From the NCBI GenBank assembly GCA_029783825.1, contig JAREIK010010346.1:1-64000 (forward strand): a stretch of 64,000 nucleotides of DNA, written 5' to 3'. Within the stretch, counting starts at the first letter, position 1. Every line of letters starts with the position of its first letter. This document shows positions 14,151 through 27,538 of the stretch, piece after piece. Made by a program: the position numbers and the translations under genes. This DNA is from Sapria himalayana. Lineage: Eukaryota; Streptophyta; Magnoliopsida; Malpighiales; Rafflesiaceae. The notes under the pieces are model-generated. The model worked only from the letters and a program-made list of their open reading frames with translations. It searched no databases and was not told where the DNA came from.

Positions 14151-15569
14151 ATTTCTTCACCATAACCAACAACTCAAACCTAGCAAAATGATATGATGTC
14201 ATCAATTAAATAGATACATAAAATGATACACAAACTGATTATCAACTTTTTTTAAACAAGAATATTAACACTTGGAAATAATTGACACTCAATATAAGGT
14301 GAAATATAGAGGGAAGCAGCAAAATCAAATGAGAATCAGCTAGAAAACAACTGGTGCAAAATGGAAAAAAAGAAGGGAGCTTTGCCTGTCCATCATGCAC
14401 CCTTGTTGTTGTAGTTGAGAAACCAGAACCAGCATCAAAATGTCAACTTTAATAAACAAACAAACACCAAAAACAAGCACCACAACTGGGAGAGTGGTTG
14501 CATCAATTTGTGTTGTCTCACAGTAAAGGAAGTAACCTAGTATTCTTTTGGTCTTATATGGCTCAAATAATGTCTCACAGTAATTGTTAGTTGAACATTG
14601 TAGTTATTAGTTGAGTATCATAACTATTAGTTGTAACCTACAAGCTTGAATCTATGTTTCGTGTTTCAAAAAATTTGTGGCAGATGTATCTTGTAATAAA
14701 TGGTAATAAAGAATATAATAAAATATGAGAAGTATTATGGAAATATATGTATCATTAATGAAACATTATTTTATAGTACTAGTGAATATATACGAGTACT
14801 GTTTTATGTGAGTACTCTTTTATAGTTTACTATGATATTAACATATTTACTAATTATTTTTTAGTCAAGAATTATTAAATATTATTTCATATCTTAATAA
14901 AATAAATATAAATTAATATAATTTCAAGAACATCAATACAATATAAAAAATAGTAACATATCATAAAAGTACAACAAAATGAATTATAAAGAACATTAAT
15001 AAGTTGTAAATAAAAATAAATAATTCAAAACTATTGAGAATTATATTGTAATATTATATTTTATTATCTTGAGATACTAGGATGAGATGATTCATATAGA
15101 TTAAGAGTATTTATAGTTCTTTTTGTATTTATAAGTGAATTTTTATTTTATTTAATAAATGATAATGTCATTTTATATTTTTTATTAATAATATTATATT
15201 ATTGTGAGATTTTATTTATTTAATTCAGTTGTTTTATTTTTTATAGGAATACTCGATATGTAAAGTTTCATCAATCATTTTTATTCATAATGTAAAGGAA
15301 TGAGTTTTAGTTATATATTATTATTATTGAGTAGTTTTTTCTTTATATCATTTTTTTTTTCATTTTCATGCATATATCTTCATATTTTCCTCCATATATA
15401 TATATATGGACAAGCAAATATATGGAAGAATTTATGATGCTTTAGCAGAACATCTCTTTGCTATAGAAGTAGTAGTAAATAGCCATTCAAAGTAACTTCC
15501 TACTCATGTGGAAAATTGTAGAAATATAGTATTTCTTCTCTCTCTCTCTCTCTAAACATCATTGCTGAC
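14151..15569. other. AT-rich non-coding stretch
   Basis: No gene is supported. The sequence is increasingly AT-rich after 14600, with a (TC)n microsatellite at about 15537-15554. Short plant-like non-coding sequence at 14300-14600 shows no recognisable domain on either strand. Confidence 0.5.
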
Positions 15570-17410
15570 CATATTTTAGATATTTATTGAAGTTGTATGA
15601 CTATATATAAATATATGTATAACTATATAACACTCTACATAATTAAATATAGCTATATTTGTAAGTATATATATATATGTAAATCTATATATTTATTTAT
15701 AACTTTATATATTTATGTATAACTATTTGTATGAATATATCTATATATAACTATATGTTTAACTATATAAAAATATTTATAGTTATATATACTATATGTA
15801 TAATAACATATAACTATAAATAATTGTATCTTATTATATGTATTACTATAAAAGCTTTATACTTAATTATATTTAAATATATAATTTACAACTTATATTT
15901 AATATATATTTGTATATATTAGTATTCAAAAATTATTTTACTATAAATATTTATACCTACATGTATAGATATAAGTTTAACTATACGTGTAACTATATGT
16001 ATAACCACATGTAACTATATTTATAATTACATGTATAACAACATACAACATTATGTTTAATTATATGTGTATAACCTATATATAAATATTTTTAAAACTA
16101 AATAAAACTTTAAATAATTAAATATAACTATATTTTTAACTATTTATACATATATTTATACATATATGTAAATCTATATACTTGTTTATAACTTTGTATA
16201 TATTTATATGAAACTAAATATAACTATTCATATGAATATATATATATATAACTAAATGATTAATGATATATAATTTTTTATAACAATAAATATTATATGT
16301 ATAATAACATATAACTATACATAATTTTATAGTATTAATGTATAACCTATATTTATATATATAATTAACAACATTTATTTAATATACATTTTTATATATT
16401 AGTATAAAAATTTATTTTAGTATATCCATACCTATACATAACTATATGTATAATATATGAAATTATATAAACAAATATATATACATACATGTATAAATAT
16501 AAGTTTAACTATACGTGTAACTATATATATAATCACATGTAACTATATTTATAATTACATGTATAATAACATACAACATCATATTTAATTATATGTGTAT
16601 AACTATATATAAATATTTGTAAAACTAAATAAAACTTATATAATTAAATATAAATATATTTTTAACTATTTATACATATATGTATACATATTTGTAAATC
16701 TATATATTTGTCTATACCATTGTATATATTTATGTATAACTAAATTTAACTACTCGTATGAATATATATATATATATATATATAACTAAATGTTTAATGA
16801 TATATAATTTTTTATAACTATATATATTATATGTTTACTAACATATAACTATAAATAATTCTATCTTACTAAAATTATAACTATAAAAACTTTATATATA
16901 ACTATATTTAAATAAATTAATTAACACCATTTATTTAATTAACATTTTTATATAATAGTATATAATGTATTTTAGTATATCCATATCTATACATAACTAT
17001 ATGTATAAATATATGAAATTATATGCACAAATATATATACATACATGAATAAATAAAAGTTTAACTATACGTGTAACTATATCTAAAACTACATGTAACA
17101 ATATTTATAATTATATGTATAAAAACATACAACACAATGTTTAACTATATGTGTATAACTATATATAAATATTTTATAACTATAAATAACTCTATATAAA
17201 TAAATATAACTTAATTTTTAATTATGAATACATTTATTTATACATATATGTAAATCTATATAATTGTTTATAACTTTGTATACATTTATTTATATTTACT
17301 TATAACTACTTGTATGCATATATCTATATATGCATATATGTTTAACTATATGTAACTATTTATAACTACATTTACTATATGTATTCTAACATATAATTAT
17401 ATATGGCATA
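15570..17410 (+). repeat. AT-rich tandem array, ~530-555 bp period
   Basis: Three diverged copies are visible. The anchor ACATGTATARATATAAGTTT begins at 15959, 16487 and (as ACATGAATAAATAAAAG) 17043, spacing 528 and 556 bp. Each copy is itself built of TAACTATATGTA-like words. A related array lies at 58790-60250 upstream of the transposase remnant of element III, so this probably belongs to the 5' internal region of CACTA elements. Confidence 0.75.
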
Positions 17411-17679
17411 GTATTAATTTGTTGAACTAATTTGAAATTAAATGACATAAGATATAATATCAACAATATGTACGCACGTAGAATGAGAGTGACTATTGAT
17501 CAAGCTCATATATGTTATAGTACAAATAAGGGTCGTACTCTTACCTAATCTCTGCCCTTGGGCCTCAGGCTCAATTATGAACTTATGTATGACAAAAGAT
17601 GTAATATTTGATTGGTTTATATAGAAGAAATTTTATTTTATATAATTTTTCATTCTAACACTGCACTTTTTATGTGTTT

Positions 17680-18045
17680 CTCTCTCTTCTCCCTCTATAA
17701 TTCTTCTTATCACTCTATTCCTCTTTTTCTTTGTGTGTCACACACTTTCTCTTGTTATTTTCTTTCTTGCTGTCCATTCTTGCTTGTTCTCTCTCTCTCT
17801 CTCCCCCCCTCTTTCCCCCTCTCTCTCCTCTCTCCCTCTTTTTTCTCTCTCCCTCTATATCCCTCTCTCTCTTCTCTCTCTCTCTTCCCCTCTCTCTTCC
17901 TTTCACCAGTTCTCTCCCCCTCTCTCTCACTCCTTCTCTGTCTCTCTCTCTCCTTCTCTTTCTCTCTCTCTCCCCATCTCCCCATTTCTCTCCCTCTTTA
18001 TCTCCCTACCTTATCTCTCTCTCTCCCTCTCCTCCTTCAAACACT
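17680..18045 (+). repeat. CT-rich low-complexity tract upstream of TNP2
   Basis: About 360 bp of TCTCTCYC polypyrimidine on the plus strand, open in several frames as Ser/Leu/Pro or Arg/Glu. It lies 270 bp upstream of the TNP2 start and may be part of the element's leader or promoter. Bases 17411-17680 hold unique AT-rich sequence with nothing recognised. Confidence 0.75.
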
Positions 18046-18318
18046 AAATGTTTTTTTGCTTTCTTTTCTTGTGCATTACTGTACTTTGCACCCTTTATCT
18101 AGTATAACTGTGATATCTTTTAATCTTTATCGAACTAAAAATTACTTTATTTATTAATGTAGATTTTGCAAATGCATTGCCTCAAATTTTACAATTTTTA
18201 AATTTTAAATCTTCAACTGTAAGTAATTTTAGTTAATTATTTGTATATTTTAAAGTAATCGAATCTTTTATTTATAATAATGATTGGCATTATTTTTTGT
18301 AAATAAAACAGGGCAATA

Positions 18319-20181
18319 TGAGCTCAGATCATCAATTGATGTACAGAAGGGTTATTAATGGATTTTGAATAAAGATTTTATGATTAGGCTTGAAACTTTC
18401 ATCAATTTTGCATGTAGTCAATCAAGATTGATGGATGGAGAAAAAATTAAGTATCCATATAATCATCACAATTGTCAGAATAATCCTTTTCGTGATGCAA
18501 ACACTTAAAGCTGCAGATAAAGAGTTGTGGTCTGGTTGTAAAACACATTCTCAATTGTTACTTCTAGCTCTACTAATGAGCATTAAGTCAGAAAATCATA
18601 TGTTTGAGAAATTATTTGATCAGGTGACAGAACTGATGAAAGAGATTGTTCCGGATAATAATTTGATCAATAAAACTTTTACACCACTAAGAAGTTACTA
18701 CGAGGAATTGGTCTACCAGTGGAAAAAATTGATTATTTTTTAAATGGATGCATGTTATATTCGTGTGGTGATAGTGATTTTAATTAGTGGTAAGTTTTGT
18801 GACCATTCTCGGTTTAGGATGGCAACTCTTGTTGTAGATACGTGATAAAAATTGAAGGTTGTCTTTAAGAAGATGTTTTATTTTCCATTAATTCCTCGAT
18901 TATAGAGACTATATGAATCAAATACTATAGCAAATGATATGAGGTGGAATTCCGAGCATGAGGTTGAAGAAGGCGTAATGCGCCATTTATTAGATTCACC
19001 TACTTGGAAGCATTTTAATTATATACATCAATATTTTGCAGCATAAAGTCAAAATATGAGATTAGGTCTTTGCACTGATGGATTTCAGCCATTTGGGCAA
19101 TCTGGACAATAGTATTCAACATGGCCAGTGATAATGACACCTTATAACTTGCCTCCATGGTTGTGATTGAAGGAGTAATATATTTTTGTCAATATTGGTT
19201 CTAGGGCTAAAAAATTCCAAAGACATGCTCGATGTTTTCTTACAGCCTCTTATTGCATAGTTAAATCATTTATGGGATATTGGCGTGAATACATATGATA
19301 TCTTAAAGAAGCAAAATTTCATTATGCGGGTAGCCCTTATGTGGACGGTAAGTGATTTTCCTGCATATTCAATATTGTCTGGCTGGAGTACTACAGGACG
19401 ATTCGCATGCCTATATTGCCCGATAAATTCTGATGCATTTACCCTCAAATTTAGTGGTAAACAGCCATGGTTTGATAATCATCGTAAGTTTCTACCTACG
19501 AATCATCCATATCAAAGAAATGGAAATTGCATTTCAAAAATAAATTTGTGATAACAGTTGCACCAGCAATTCATTCAAGAGATGATATTATTACAAAGAT
19601 TCATATTTTGGGTTTGAAGAAGGTAATTAAAAAGGATGATACTAGAAATAATAGACCAATAGGCAAATTATTTGGCTGGAGGAAACATAGTATATTTTGG
19701 GACTTACCCTATTGGAAGTCCAATTTAATTCGTCATAACATAGATGTAATGCATATTGAAATTTTTTTTTGACAATGTTTTCAACACCGTCCTTAATGAA
19801 GACAGAAAAACAAAAGTCACTTTAAAATCAAGACCAGAGATGAATGATTACTGTTAGCGTCCTGAATTGAAACTGAATGAGGAAACAGAAAAATTCCCTA
19901 AAGCTAGCTACACACTTGATAAGAAGGCAAGACAGATATTGTGTGAATGTATTAAAAATTTAAAATTCCCTGATGGATATGTGTAAAATATGGGTAGATG
20001 CGTGGATATGAAGAATCTTTAAGTTATTTATAATGAAAAGTCATGACTGTCATATATTTATGCAGAGATTAATATCAATTTCATTCCATGAATTACTTCC
20101 ACTAAGTGTTTGGAATGTCCTTACAAAACTTAGTTTGTTTTTAAAATAGTTAACTACAACTACAATCAAAATAGATGACAT
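18319..20181 (+). pseudogene. CACTA element II: TNP2-type transposase pseudogene
   Basis: This is the remnant of the catalytic CACTA transposase, which would bind the element ends and excise and reinsert them in the nucleus. The ATG at 18319 follows an aaacag acceptor and begins the Transpos_assoc domain (MYRRVINGF, then LNKDFM and FINFACSQSR). A one-base loss in a T run at about 18366 breaks the frame. Then comes LWSGCKTHSQL (~18525-18745), and the Transposase_21 (PF02992) core at 18870-19790. The core is marked by NDMRWNSE, DGFQPFG, PYNLPPW, MRVALMWTVSDFPAYSILSG, LPYW and RHNIDVMHIE. The C-terminal block SHDCHIFMQRL...FHELLPLSVWNVLTKLSLF ends near 20181. Multiple stops and frame changes, and loss of the rest of the gene at 20181, make it non-functional. 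Family order and motifs make the call firm. Confidence 0.9.
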
Positions 20182-20569
20182 GGTGTAGCAAATAATTATG
20201 ATATTTTTTGCATGTTCAATTTTTTTATTCTGGTTTTGTTCTTTGCTTTTTTGATTCAAAGTATTCAGACATTACCACGGTCTTTCCAATGCATGGGTCT
20301 CATATTTATAGATTTCAACTTTATCAAAAAGAGGGTTAGCTTATCTTATCTTTATTATAATAAAAACATTTTATTTTTGCAATCTCTTTATCTCTAAACA
20401 TAATTGCTGGACATCTATTGGATTTTTGTTGAAGCTGTAAGACAATAAAATTTAATTTATGTTTTTTAATATCTCTAATATTTGTTTATATATATATGTG
20501 AATATGTTTTTGTGTCTTTGAATTTTTTGGGTAGATTTTTAGCCTATTATAGGTAAGTAAAAACCAATT

Positions 20570-20935
20570 TTCAGCAGCAGTAGCAGCGGTAGTAGGCGGT
20601 GACAGCAGCGGCGGTAGAGGGGATACTGGAGTTAGTAGTGGCGACAGCACCGACAGCATTAGCAGCACTGGCAGTAGTTGAAGAGGCGACATCATTGGCC
20701 ACAGACGCAGCTACGGAAACTATGGTAGCTATGGCATCAGCGGATGCCACGACGGTGGCAGGTGCGGCAGCGGCAGCACTGACAACTATCGTAGCAGTAT
20801 TGATAGCACCGACTGCGACAATGTTAGCAGCGACAAAGGCATCGGTAGCGGCATCGGCAGCCATAGTGGTAGCGGCAGTGGTGGCAGCAGGAGCGGTAGT
20901 GGTAGCGGGAGTAGCTGCAACGACAACAAATGCGG
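20570..20935 (+). repeat. GC-rich degenerate trinucleotide tract, module 3
   Basis: GGCAGY/GGTAGC-type triplets, GC-rich. The Ala/Val/Thr open frame at 20599-21159 comes from this composition and runs out into the AT-rich palindrome block. Confidence 0.85.
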
Positions 20936-21714
20936 TATATACGTACATATATAGTCAGCATATACGTACATATAATACTATTGTATTTTTATGTACTTAT
21001 ATAGTGAGTATATATATATGTATGCATAATACTACAGTTTATATGTACATATACTACAGTAATATATGTACGAGTGAAATGCTAGTATATATGTATATAT
21101 TTACTGCAACAATATATATTTATCAAAACATAGTTATTTATTTATTTATTTTGATTTGATTTGGTGGTTTAAATTCCATACATATATGGTACCGCATTGT
21201 TTCTCATACAAAGCTTGTATAAGTGAAGACATATTTCAACAAACATGATGCACCATGATTTGGGCGGCATTTTTGCAGCGAAAAGTTGGTGATCAGAGGA
21301 GCAGAGGGAGAGAGAGCAATGTCAATGCATTGATAGATTATACTTTATGCAAAGTTGGTGGATACATTGATTAATAAGATGTAATATATTTTTTGTTATT
21401 TTTTTGTTTTAGTTATTTAAAATATTGTATTAGAATAAGTTAATAAAGGAATTTATTTATTTAATTTAAAAGTTTCATTTATAGTTTCTTTTTATAAAAT
21501 TTAATTTAAAAATATTAAATTATTTAATTAAATTTTTGTTTAAATTGTATGACAATCAACTTTAATTTGTGTTTTTTCATATCTATATTAACTGTATATA
21601 TAATTATATATATATATATATAAACATATATATATATATACATATGTGAATATGTTTGCATTTCTCCAAATTTTTTGGGTTGAGTTTTAGCCTATTATAG
21701 GTATGTATAAGTCC

Positions 21715-22100
21715 ATTATCAGCTATGATAGCTGTGGAAGCGGCGGTGGCAGTGGGAGTGATGGTAGTGGCACTAGAAGCGGTAGCGGCGGCAGCGGCAG
21801 TGGCGGCGTCAGCAGTGGCGGCGGCGGCGGCAGCGGCGGCGTCAGTAGCGGTGGCAGTGGGAGCAGCAGAGGCAAGAGAGGTAGCGGCAACATCAATGGC
21901 AGCGTCGTCATCGGTGGCATTAGAGACTACAACTACAGCAATTGTAGTGGTGGCAGTGGAGGCAGCACCGATAGCAGCCACAGTGGTGGCAACATCGATA
22001 GCAGCCACAGTGGTGCCAGCACCGACAACAGCCACAGCACCGGTAGCAGATGTAGTGGCAAGGGCGGCGACGACAGCGGGAGAGTATGAATAGCAACAAA
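21715..22100 (+). repeat. GC-rich degenerate trinucleotide tract, module 4
   Basis: Triplet tract as in the other modules. It contains an internal near-repeat (GATAGCAGCCACAGTGGTG-like, about 21970-22020) with a period near 30-33 bp. Confidence 0.85.
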
Positions 22101-22839
22101 TGCGATATATACGTATGTATAGAGTCATTATATACGTACATATAATTCTGCATTATTTTATGTACATATATACTGAGTATATATGTACTCGGTATATATG
22201 TACGCATAATACTACAATTTACAAGTACAAATACTATAATATATGTGCGAGTGAAATGCTGGTATATATGTATATTTTTTGCTGCAGTAATATATATTTA
22301 TCAAAATAGAGTTTTATTTTAATTTATTTTGATTTTATTTGGTTGTTTAAATTTCTTACAGATGTAGTAGCGCATTATTTTCCTTACGAAGCTAGTATAA
22401 GCGAATGAATATTTCTACAAACATAAAGCACTGTGACTCGGACAGCATTTTCGCAGTGAAAAGTTGGTGATCGAAGGAGTAGAGGGAGATAAAGCAATGT
22501 CAATGCATTAATAAATTATACTTTATGCACAGTCGATAGATACATTGATAACTAAGAAGTAATATAATTTTTTTTAGTTATTAAAAATATTGAATTAGAA
22601 TATGTTATTAAATGAATTTTTTTAATTTTAAATTTTCATTATAGTTTCTGTTTATTAAATTTAATATAAAAATATTAAATTATTTAATTAAATTTTAGTT
22701 TAAGCTGTATGACAATCAACTTTAATTTGTGTTTGTTCATTTCTACAATAACTATTTTTATATATCTGTGAAAATGTTTGTGTGTCTCCGAATTTTTTGG
22801 GTAGAGTTTTAGTCTTTTATAGGTATGTAAAAACTTATT

Positions 22840-23465
22840 ATCAGCAGCAATATTAGCGATAGCAGGAAGCGACTGTGGGGACGGTAGCGATGGTAGTGGT
22901 GGCATTGGCAGCAGTGAGGGCTATACGGCAGCAATGGCGATGGCGACGGGGGGAGCGGTTGTAGCGGTGGCATCGATGGTAGCGGCAGTGGCTACACCGG
23001 AAGTAGTGGCAGCACTGGCGGGAGTGGCAGCATTGGAGGCAGCGGCTATGGCTGCACTGAAAGCAGTGGTGGCAGTGGCGATAGCAGCGGCAACACCGGA
23101 CATGGTGGTAGCACCGGAAGTAGTTGTAGAAGCGGCAGTGTTGAAGTAGCAGTAGCACCAGCGATGCCAGCAACAACTACAGCATGCAGCGGCAGCACTG
23201 ACAGCTAGGGCAGCAGCGGTAGCTGCGATAGCCGCGGTGGTAGTGGCGATAGTGGTAGTGGCGGAATTGGTAGTGGTGGCAGAGGCGGCGGTAGCGGCGG
23301 CATTGGTGGGAACAGAAGTAGTAGAGGTAGCGGTGGTGATGGCGACAATAGAAGTGGTATTGGCAGTGATAGCGGCAAAGACAACACAGCAGGAGAGGCA
23401 GTGATAGTGGCAATGGCAGCAACATCAAGAGTAGCAGTGGGAGCAGCAACAAAAGCACCAAATGA
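22840..23465 (+). repeat. GC-rich degenerate trinucleotide tract, module 5 (longest)
   Basis: About 620 bp of GGTAGCGGCAGT-like triplets, the longest of the five tracts, open as Gly/Ser or Ala/Val frames by composition only. Confidence 0.85.
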
Positions 23466-24010
23466 GATATATACGTATGAATAAATTCAGTATATACGTA
23501 CATATAATACTGTAGTATTTTATGTACATATATACTAAGTATATTTGTACTCAATTTATATGTACACATAATACTGTTATTTTTATGTACATATACTGTA
23601 GTAATATATGTACGAGTGAAATGCTAGTATATATTCACATATATACTATAAGATTATATATGTATCAAAACATGACTTTTTTTAATTTGACTGAATGGTT
23701 TAAATTTCTTACATATATGATACCGCATTGTTCTTCATACAAAACTTTTATAAGTGATGAAAATTTTCACCAGACATTATGTGCCGTGACTCGGACAGCT
23801 TTGTCACAGTAGAAAAATGATGATCGGAGGAGTAGAGGAAGAAAAAGTAACATCAATGAATGGATATATTATATTTTATGCACTATCGCTAGATACATTG
23901 ATGAATAAGATGAAATAAAAGTTTGTTATTTTTTTGTTTCAATTATGTAAAATATTAAATTTGAATAAGATATTAAATGATTTTATTCTTTGTTTATTAT
24001 AAATTATTTA

Positions 24011-24504
24011 TAGTTTCAATTTTTATTCAATTTGATATAAAAATATTAAATTATTTAATTAAAACATTTTAAAATAAATTAAATCCTGAAATAATTTTTG
24101 AAATTAAAATAGCTAGGGAATTTTCCCTAGCTAATTTAGAAAGTGAAATATTAAAATTAGGGACATATTTTCCATCCTTAAATTTATTTAGTTAGGGACT
24201 ATATCCGTCACTAAAATTTATAGACCAGCACTTTAGCTAGGAAATCATCCGTCGTTATTTTTTTAGCGATAGAATATATCATTTATCTTGCTAATCTAGC
24301 TAGGAATTTTGTCTTTATTAGCAAGAAATTTTTCTGTCGCTAACTTTTTAGCTAGGGATATTTTTCGTCACTAAAATTTAGTAAGAAGCACTTTAGATAA
24401 AGAACCGATCCATCTGTAATCCATAGTTATATCCCGTTTAGCAAATGAAAATGCCCATTTAGCTACGGAATTATCTCTAGCAATATGAGATTTTTCTTGT
24501 AGTG
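24011..24504 (+). mobile_element. CACTA element II 3' subterminal region and well-preserved terminus
   Basis: Repeated TAGCTAGGGAA motifs include the inverted pair around 24110-24140. The stretch ends in GAGATTTTTCTTGTAGTG, an exact complement of the CACTACAAGAAAAATCTC terminus. The following bases are TTT, and no matching partner end with a TTT duplication is found in the window. Together with 18319-24010 this is the 3' part of element II; its 5' terminus was not identified. Confidence 0.9.
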
Positions 24505-24749
24505 TTTTCTATCCATACTATAATTTATATGAATTAAACAATTGAATAAGATCATTACTATTAACTTATAATATTCCATTTTATTAAAATAATAAATATT
24601 ACTTTTTTATTGAACTTTTCACATTAAGTACATTTTGGAATTTTATAAATTATAATTTTATATCAAATAATATGAAATTTTATGCAATAATAATAATTTC
24701 ATATTATATTCATAAAAAATAAATTGAATTCTTAAAATTTTATAACCAT

Positions 24750-24785
<36 letters not shown>

Positions 24786-27134
24786 AAATATTTTATTATA
24801 ATATTATATTATTATTTTTTATTTATAAAATAATATCATTTATAGTTAAATAAAAATCTATTTATTTTTTTTATTTAAATTATTTATTTTTAATAATTTT
24901 TGTTTTGTTTTATATTTTTGTTTCTTTTTTTTTCTATATATTTACATTTATTTTTTTATTTATAGTTTCTGTGAAATATAAAAATGCTAAGGCATACAAG
25001 CACATAACTATTTTATTTATCATTGTGAAGAGGAAGCGGGGAGAAGCGAATTCGGGACTATGGGAGCACATTAACTCACAATTTTACCTATTCTTATTAC
25101 CAAGTAAGATAACATGCTCTTCTCCTTCATAATACCAATTATATTTTCTTTCTTTCCACGATTTGATTTCCACCAGTGAAGTTTGGCTGGTACGATTAAT
25201 TGGTTTTAATTTTTTTCTTTTTCCCCAATTTCTATTCTTCTTTCTGCTATTTTCACATCACTTATTTGATTTGACTATCCACCATGAGTAAACACATATG
25301 CTTAGTGTGAACTTTGTTCTTCTAATGATTAGTTTTTTAGGGTTTTATGGATTTAAAATACAAAATGAATGCTTATTGTTTTTTGCTTCTGTAATTAAGA
25401 AAAAAAGTATGTTTATCGTTTTCCTACTTCTATAACTTAAGAAAATAACACCATTGATATATGAAACCAGATTTTCATGTTCAAAATAAGTAACTCAAGT
25501 TCATCAACAAATTCTCATGTGATGTATCTGTTTCACTTGTATATCGCTATGATACAGGTTGCCGGTGTACAATCTATCATTAACTGATAATCTAGTTTCT
25601 GATTCCCAATAAATCATTGTTTCTCTTTTCCGAAAGGATTATCATGTGGTTCATCTGGCTTGACATTCGAGTTTATGTTTAGAAGAATATGAGCATTTCT
25701 TAAAAACTCATCTTCTTTGATTTGGATCCTTAAAATTAGATTTAGTGTTGATGGTATCAGTTCTGCGTTTCTTTTATTTCTCAGCTGATCACTATTATAT
25801 TTTTATTGACTTTTGTTTCTATTTGGAATTTAAATTCTACAAATTAAGCTATTTTCATTCTTAATCTCGGTTAGACCCATGATTCTATGCATGTTATTTG
25901 TAACTTGCACCATAATATTAAAATTTTGATTTGATTATCTTTTTTCATTTTTTTTATTTTTGCATGGTTCTAGGGATATGCACCGCAAGCTTATATTCTT
26001 TTTTGCTATAATTATAGATGAATATAAAGAAACATATTGAATTAAGAGGAAGTACATACAATTGGGGAATATGAATGCAAATACACCCATAGATTATGTG
26101 TGCTCCAACTATCACCTAAATCATCATGGTCATATTTTTTATCTATAATGATGTAATATTTTCTTCATGTGCATATATAATCTTTCTTTGTCTCTCTTTC
26201 TTTCTCTCTCTCTCTCTCTAGCTATAGATGTATGTATATGTTAATTGATTTTTTGTTCATTGTATGTGTTCTTTGTTCATCACGAGCAATGGGAAGAAAG
26301 AGAAGCTTGGTACTGGCCTCTTAAAGTCATTTGTGAGTCAACTAAAAGTCACAGAATCACTAACAGGTCTTGCAGGCTCTTCAATCAAGATCAAAGTGGA
26401 TCAATGCCATGATCATGAACTTGCTTTACCAAAGTAACTCTCAAAAGATTACAAACAAGACCCACCAATTATTTTTCTAACCAAAGTTGATTGCTACTTT
26501 TTGCTTTGAAGGTTCAAGTAGTTTGTTAGTTAATGTTTTGGAAACTATTTATGTATTTGATGAGGAGATGTCCCAGCTGGAAGCAGCCTGGAGAATTTAC
26601 TCTTAGGTAGTATTATTTTTTTTTAAATACAATCTACTTTTTCTAGAGAAGATGATTCCAAATTTTATTCACATGGTAAGTCTCATGAAGTTCTTAACTT
26701 TGTATTTAGGGAGCTGGAGAACATTCTTCAGGTATCTTTCATTCACATCTCTCCTCAAATACACACACCATTGTACTCTTCTTTATATTTAAGCTCAACT
26801 GATGGATTCAATGCTATTTTTGATGATAGTCCATCAATATTGACTACTTTGCATAAATTAAAATTAAAATAAATCATGTTTTGATGTGATGATACATTTA
26901 TTCACTCAATAGTAATAAGCCTCGAGTTCAAGACAATCAGATATGACCTCTTTGATATATCAATAGTATGATTTGTTGAGATATATATTTATATAGCTTT
27001 CTCTAACCTTATGTTAGCCAAGAACCTTGTGCATTGAGTACACATACATCTTCACACAAACCAAGCTCAAAGGATTGATTAAATGCCATTTTTTATTATA
27101 GTTATCAACAGTGATTAGTTTAATTGAATTGACA
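24505..27134. other. AT-rich intergenic stretch
   Basis: No gene is supported. Bases 24513-24720 resemble 48168-48355 (CATTACTATTA, ATATTCC and a shared TTTTATAAATTATAA segment), so this flank is itself a dispersed repeat. A (GT)n run sits at about 24760-24785. Bases 25140-26250 are T-rich and intron-like, with a (TC)n run at about 26200-26220. Confidence 0.5.
26288..26437 (+). other. Short coding-like frame, family unknown
   Basis: An uninterrupted 49-codon frame ends in TAA at 26435 and begins near NGKKEKLGTGLLKSF, continuing with VTESLTGLAGSSIKIKV and CHDHELALPK. Its amino-acid mix is protein-like and the local base composition is less AT-rich than the surroundings. There is no in-frame ATG nearby, and the neighbouring sequence is intron-like. 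It may be an exon or a gene-fragment relic. I recognise no domain. Confidence 0.25.
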
Positions 27135-27149
27135 TTAAAATAGATTATA

Positions 27150-27244
27150 TGTATGTATATAGATATATAGATAGATAGATAGATATATATATATATATAT
27201 ATTTGTATATAGATATATTGATATATATTTATGTATGTTTATAG

Positions 27245-27280
<36 letters not shown>

Positions 27281-27416
27281 ATTGTAAGTACATAGAAATA
27301 GATATATATATATATGTATGTATGTATGTATATAGATATATATTTATGTATATGTGTGTGGTGTGTGTGTGGTATAGACATATATATGTGTATATAGACA
27401 TATATATGTATGTATA

Positions 27417-27499
<83 letters not shown>

Positions 27500-27538
27500 G
27501 TATATATATATATGTATATATATATGTGGTGTATAAAG

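Larger units (their letters stand above)
20182..24010 (+). repeat. Element II tandem modules 3, 4 and 5
   Basis: Three further copies of the module seen in element I. The anchor AAGCTGTAWGACAAT (A-AATTGTATGACAAT in module 4) begins at 20432, 21542 and 22702, spacing 1110 and 1160 bp. The lead-in TGTAGCAAATAATTATGATAT at 20182 equals 1061 in element I, where it follows tnpA; here it directly follows truncated TNP2. Each module again has a GC-rich triplet tract, a TGTAC palindrome and the conserved tail ending in GATACATTG. The element therefore lost its tnpA region or was recombined at this junction. Confidence 0.8.

Noticed and set aside
17612..18157. 181-codon Ser/Leu/Pro frame and its Arg/Glu complement
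   Set aside because: Produced by the CT-rich low-complexity tract.
13060..24504. One 11.4 kb CACTA element bounded by both family-1 termini
   Set aside because: The flanking triplets differ (AGA and TTT), and the tnpA tail near the left end lies on the minus strand while TNP2 is on the plus strand, so two separate ends fit better.
24905..25132. 75-codon frame starting with a Phe-rich stretch
   Set aside because: The Phe/Ile-rich half comes from T-rich DNA; the remainder shows no domain.
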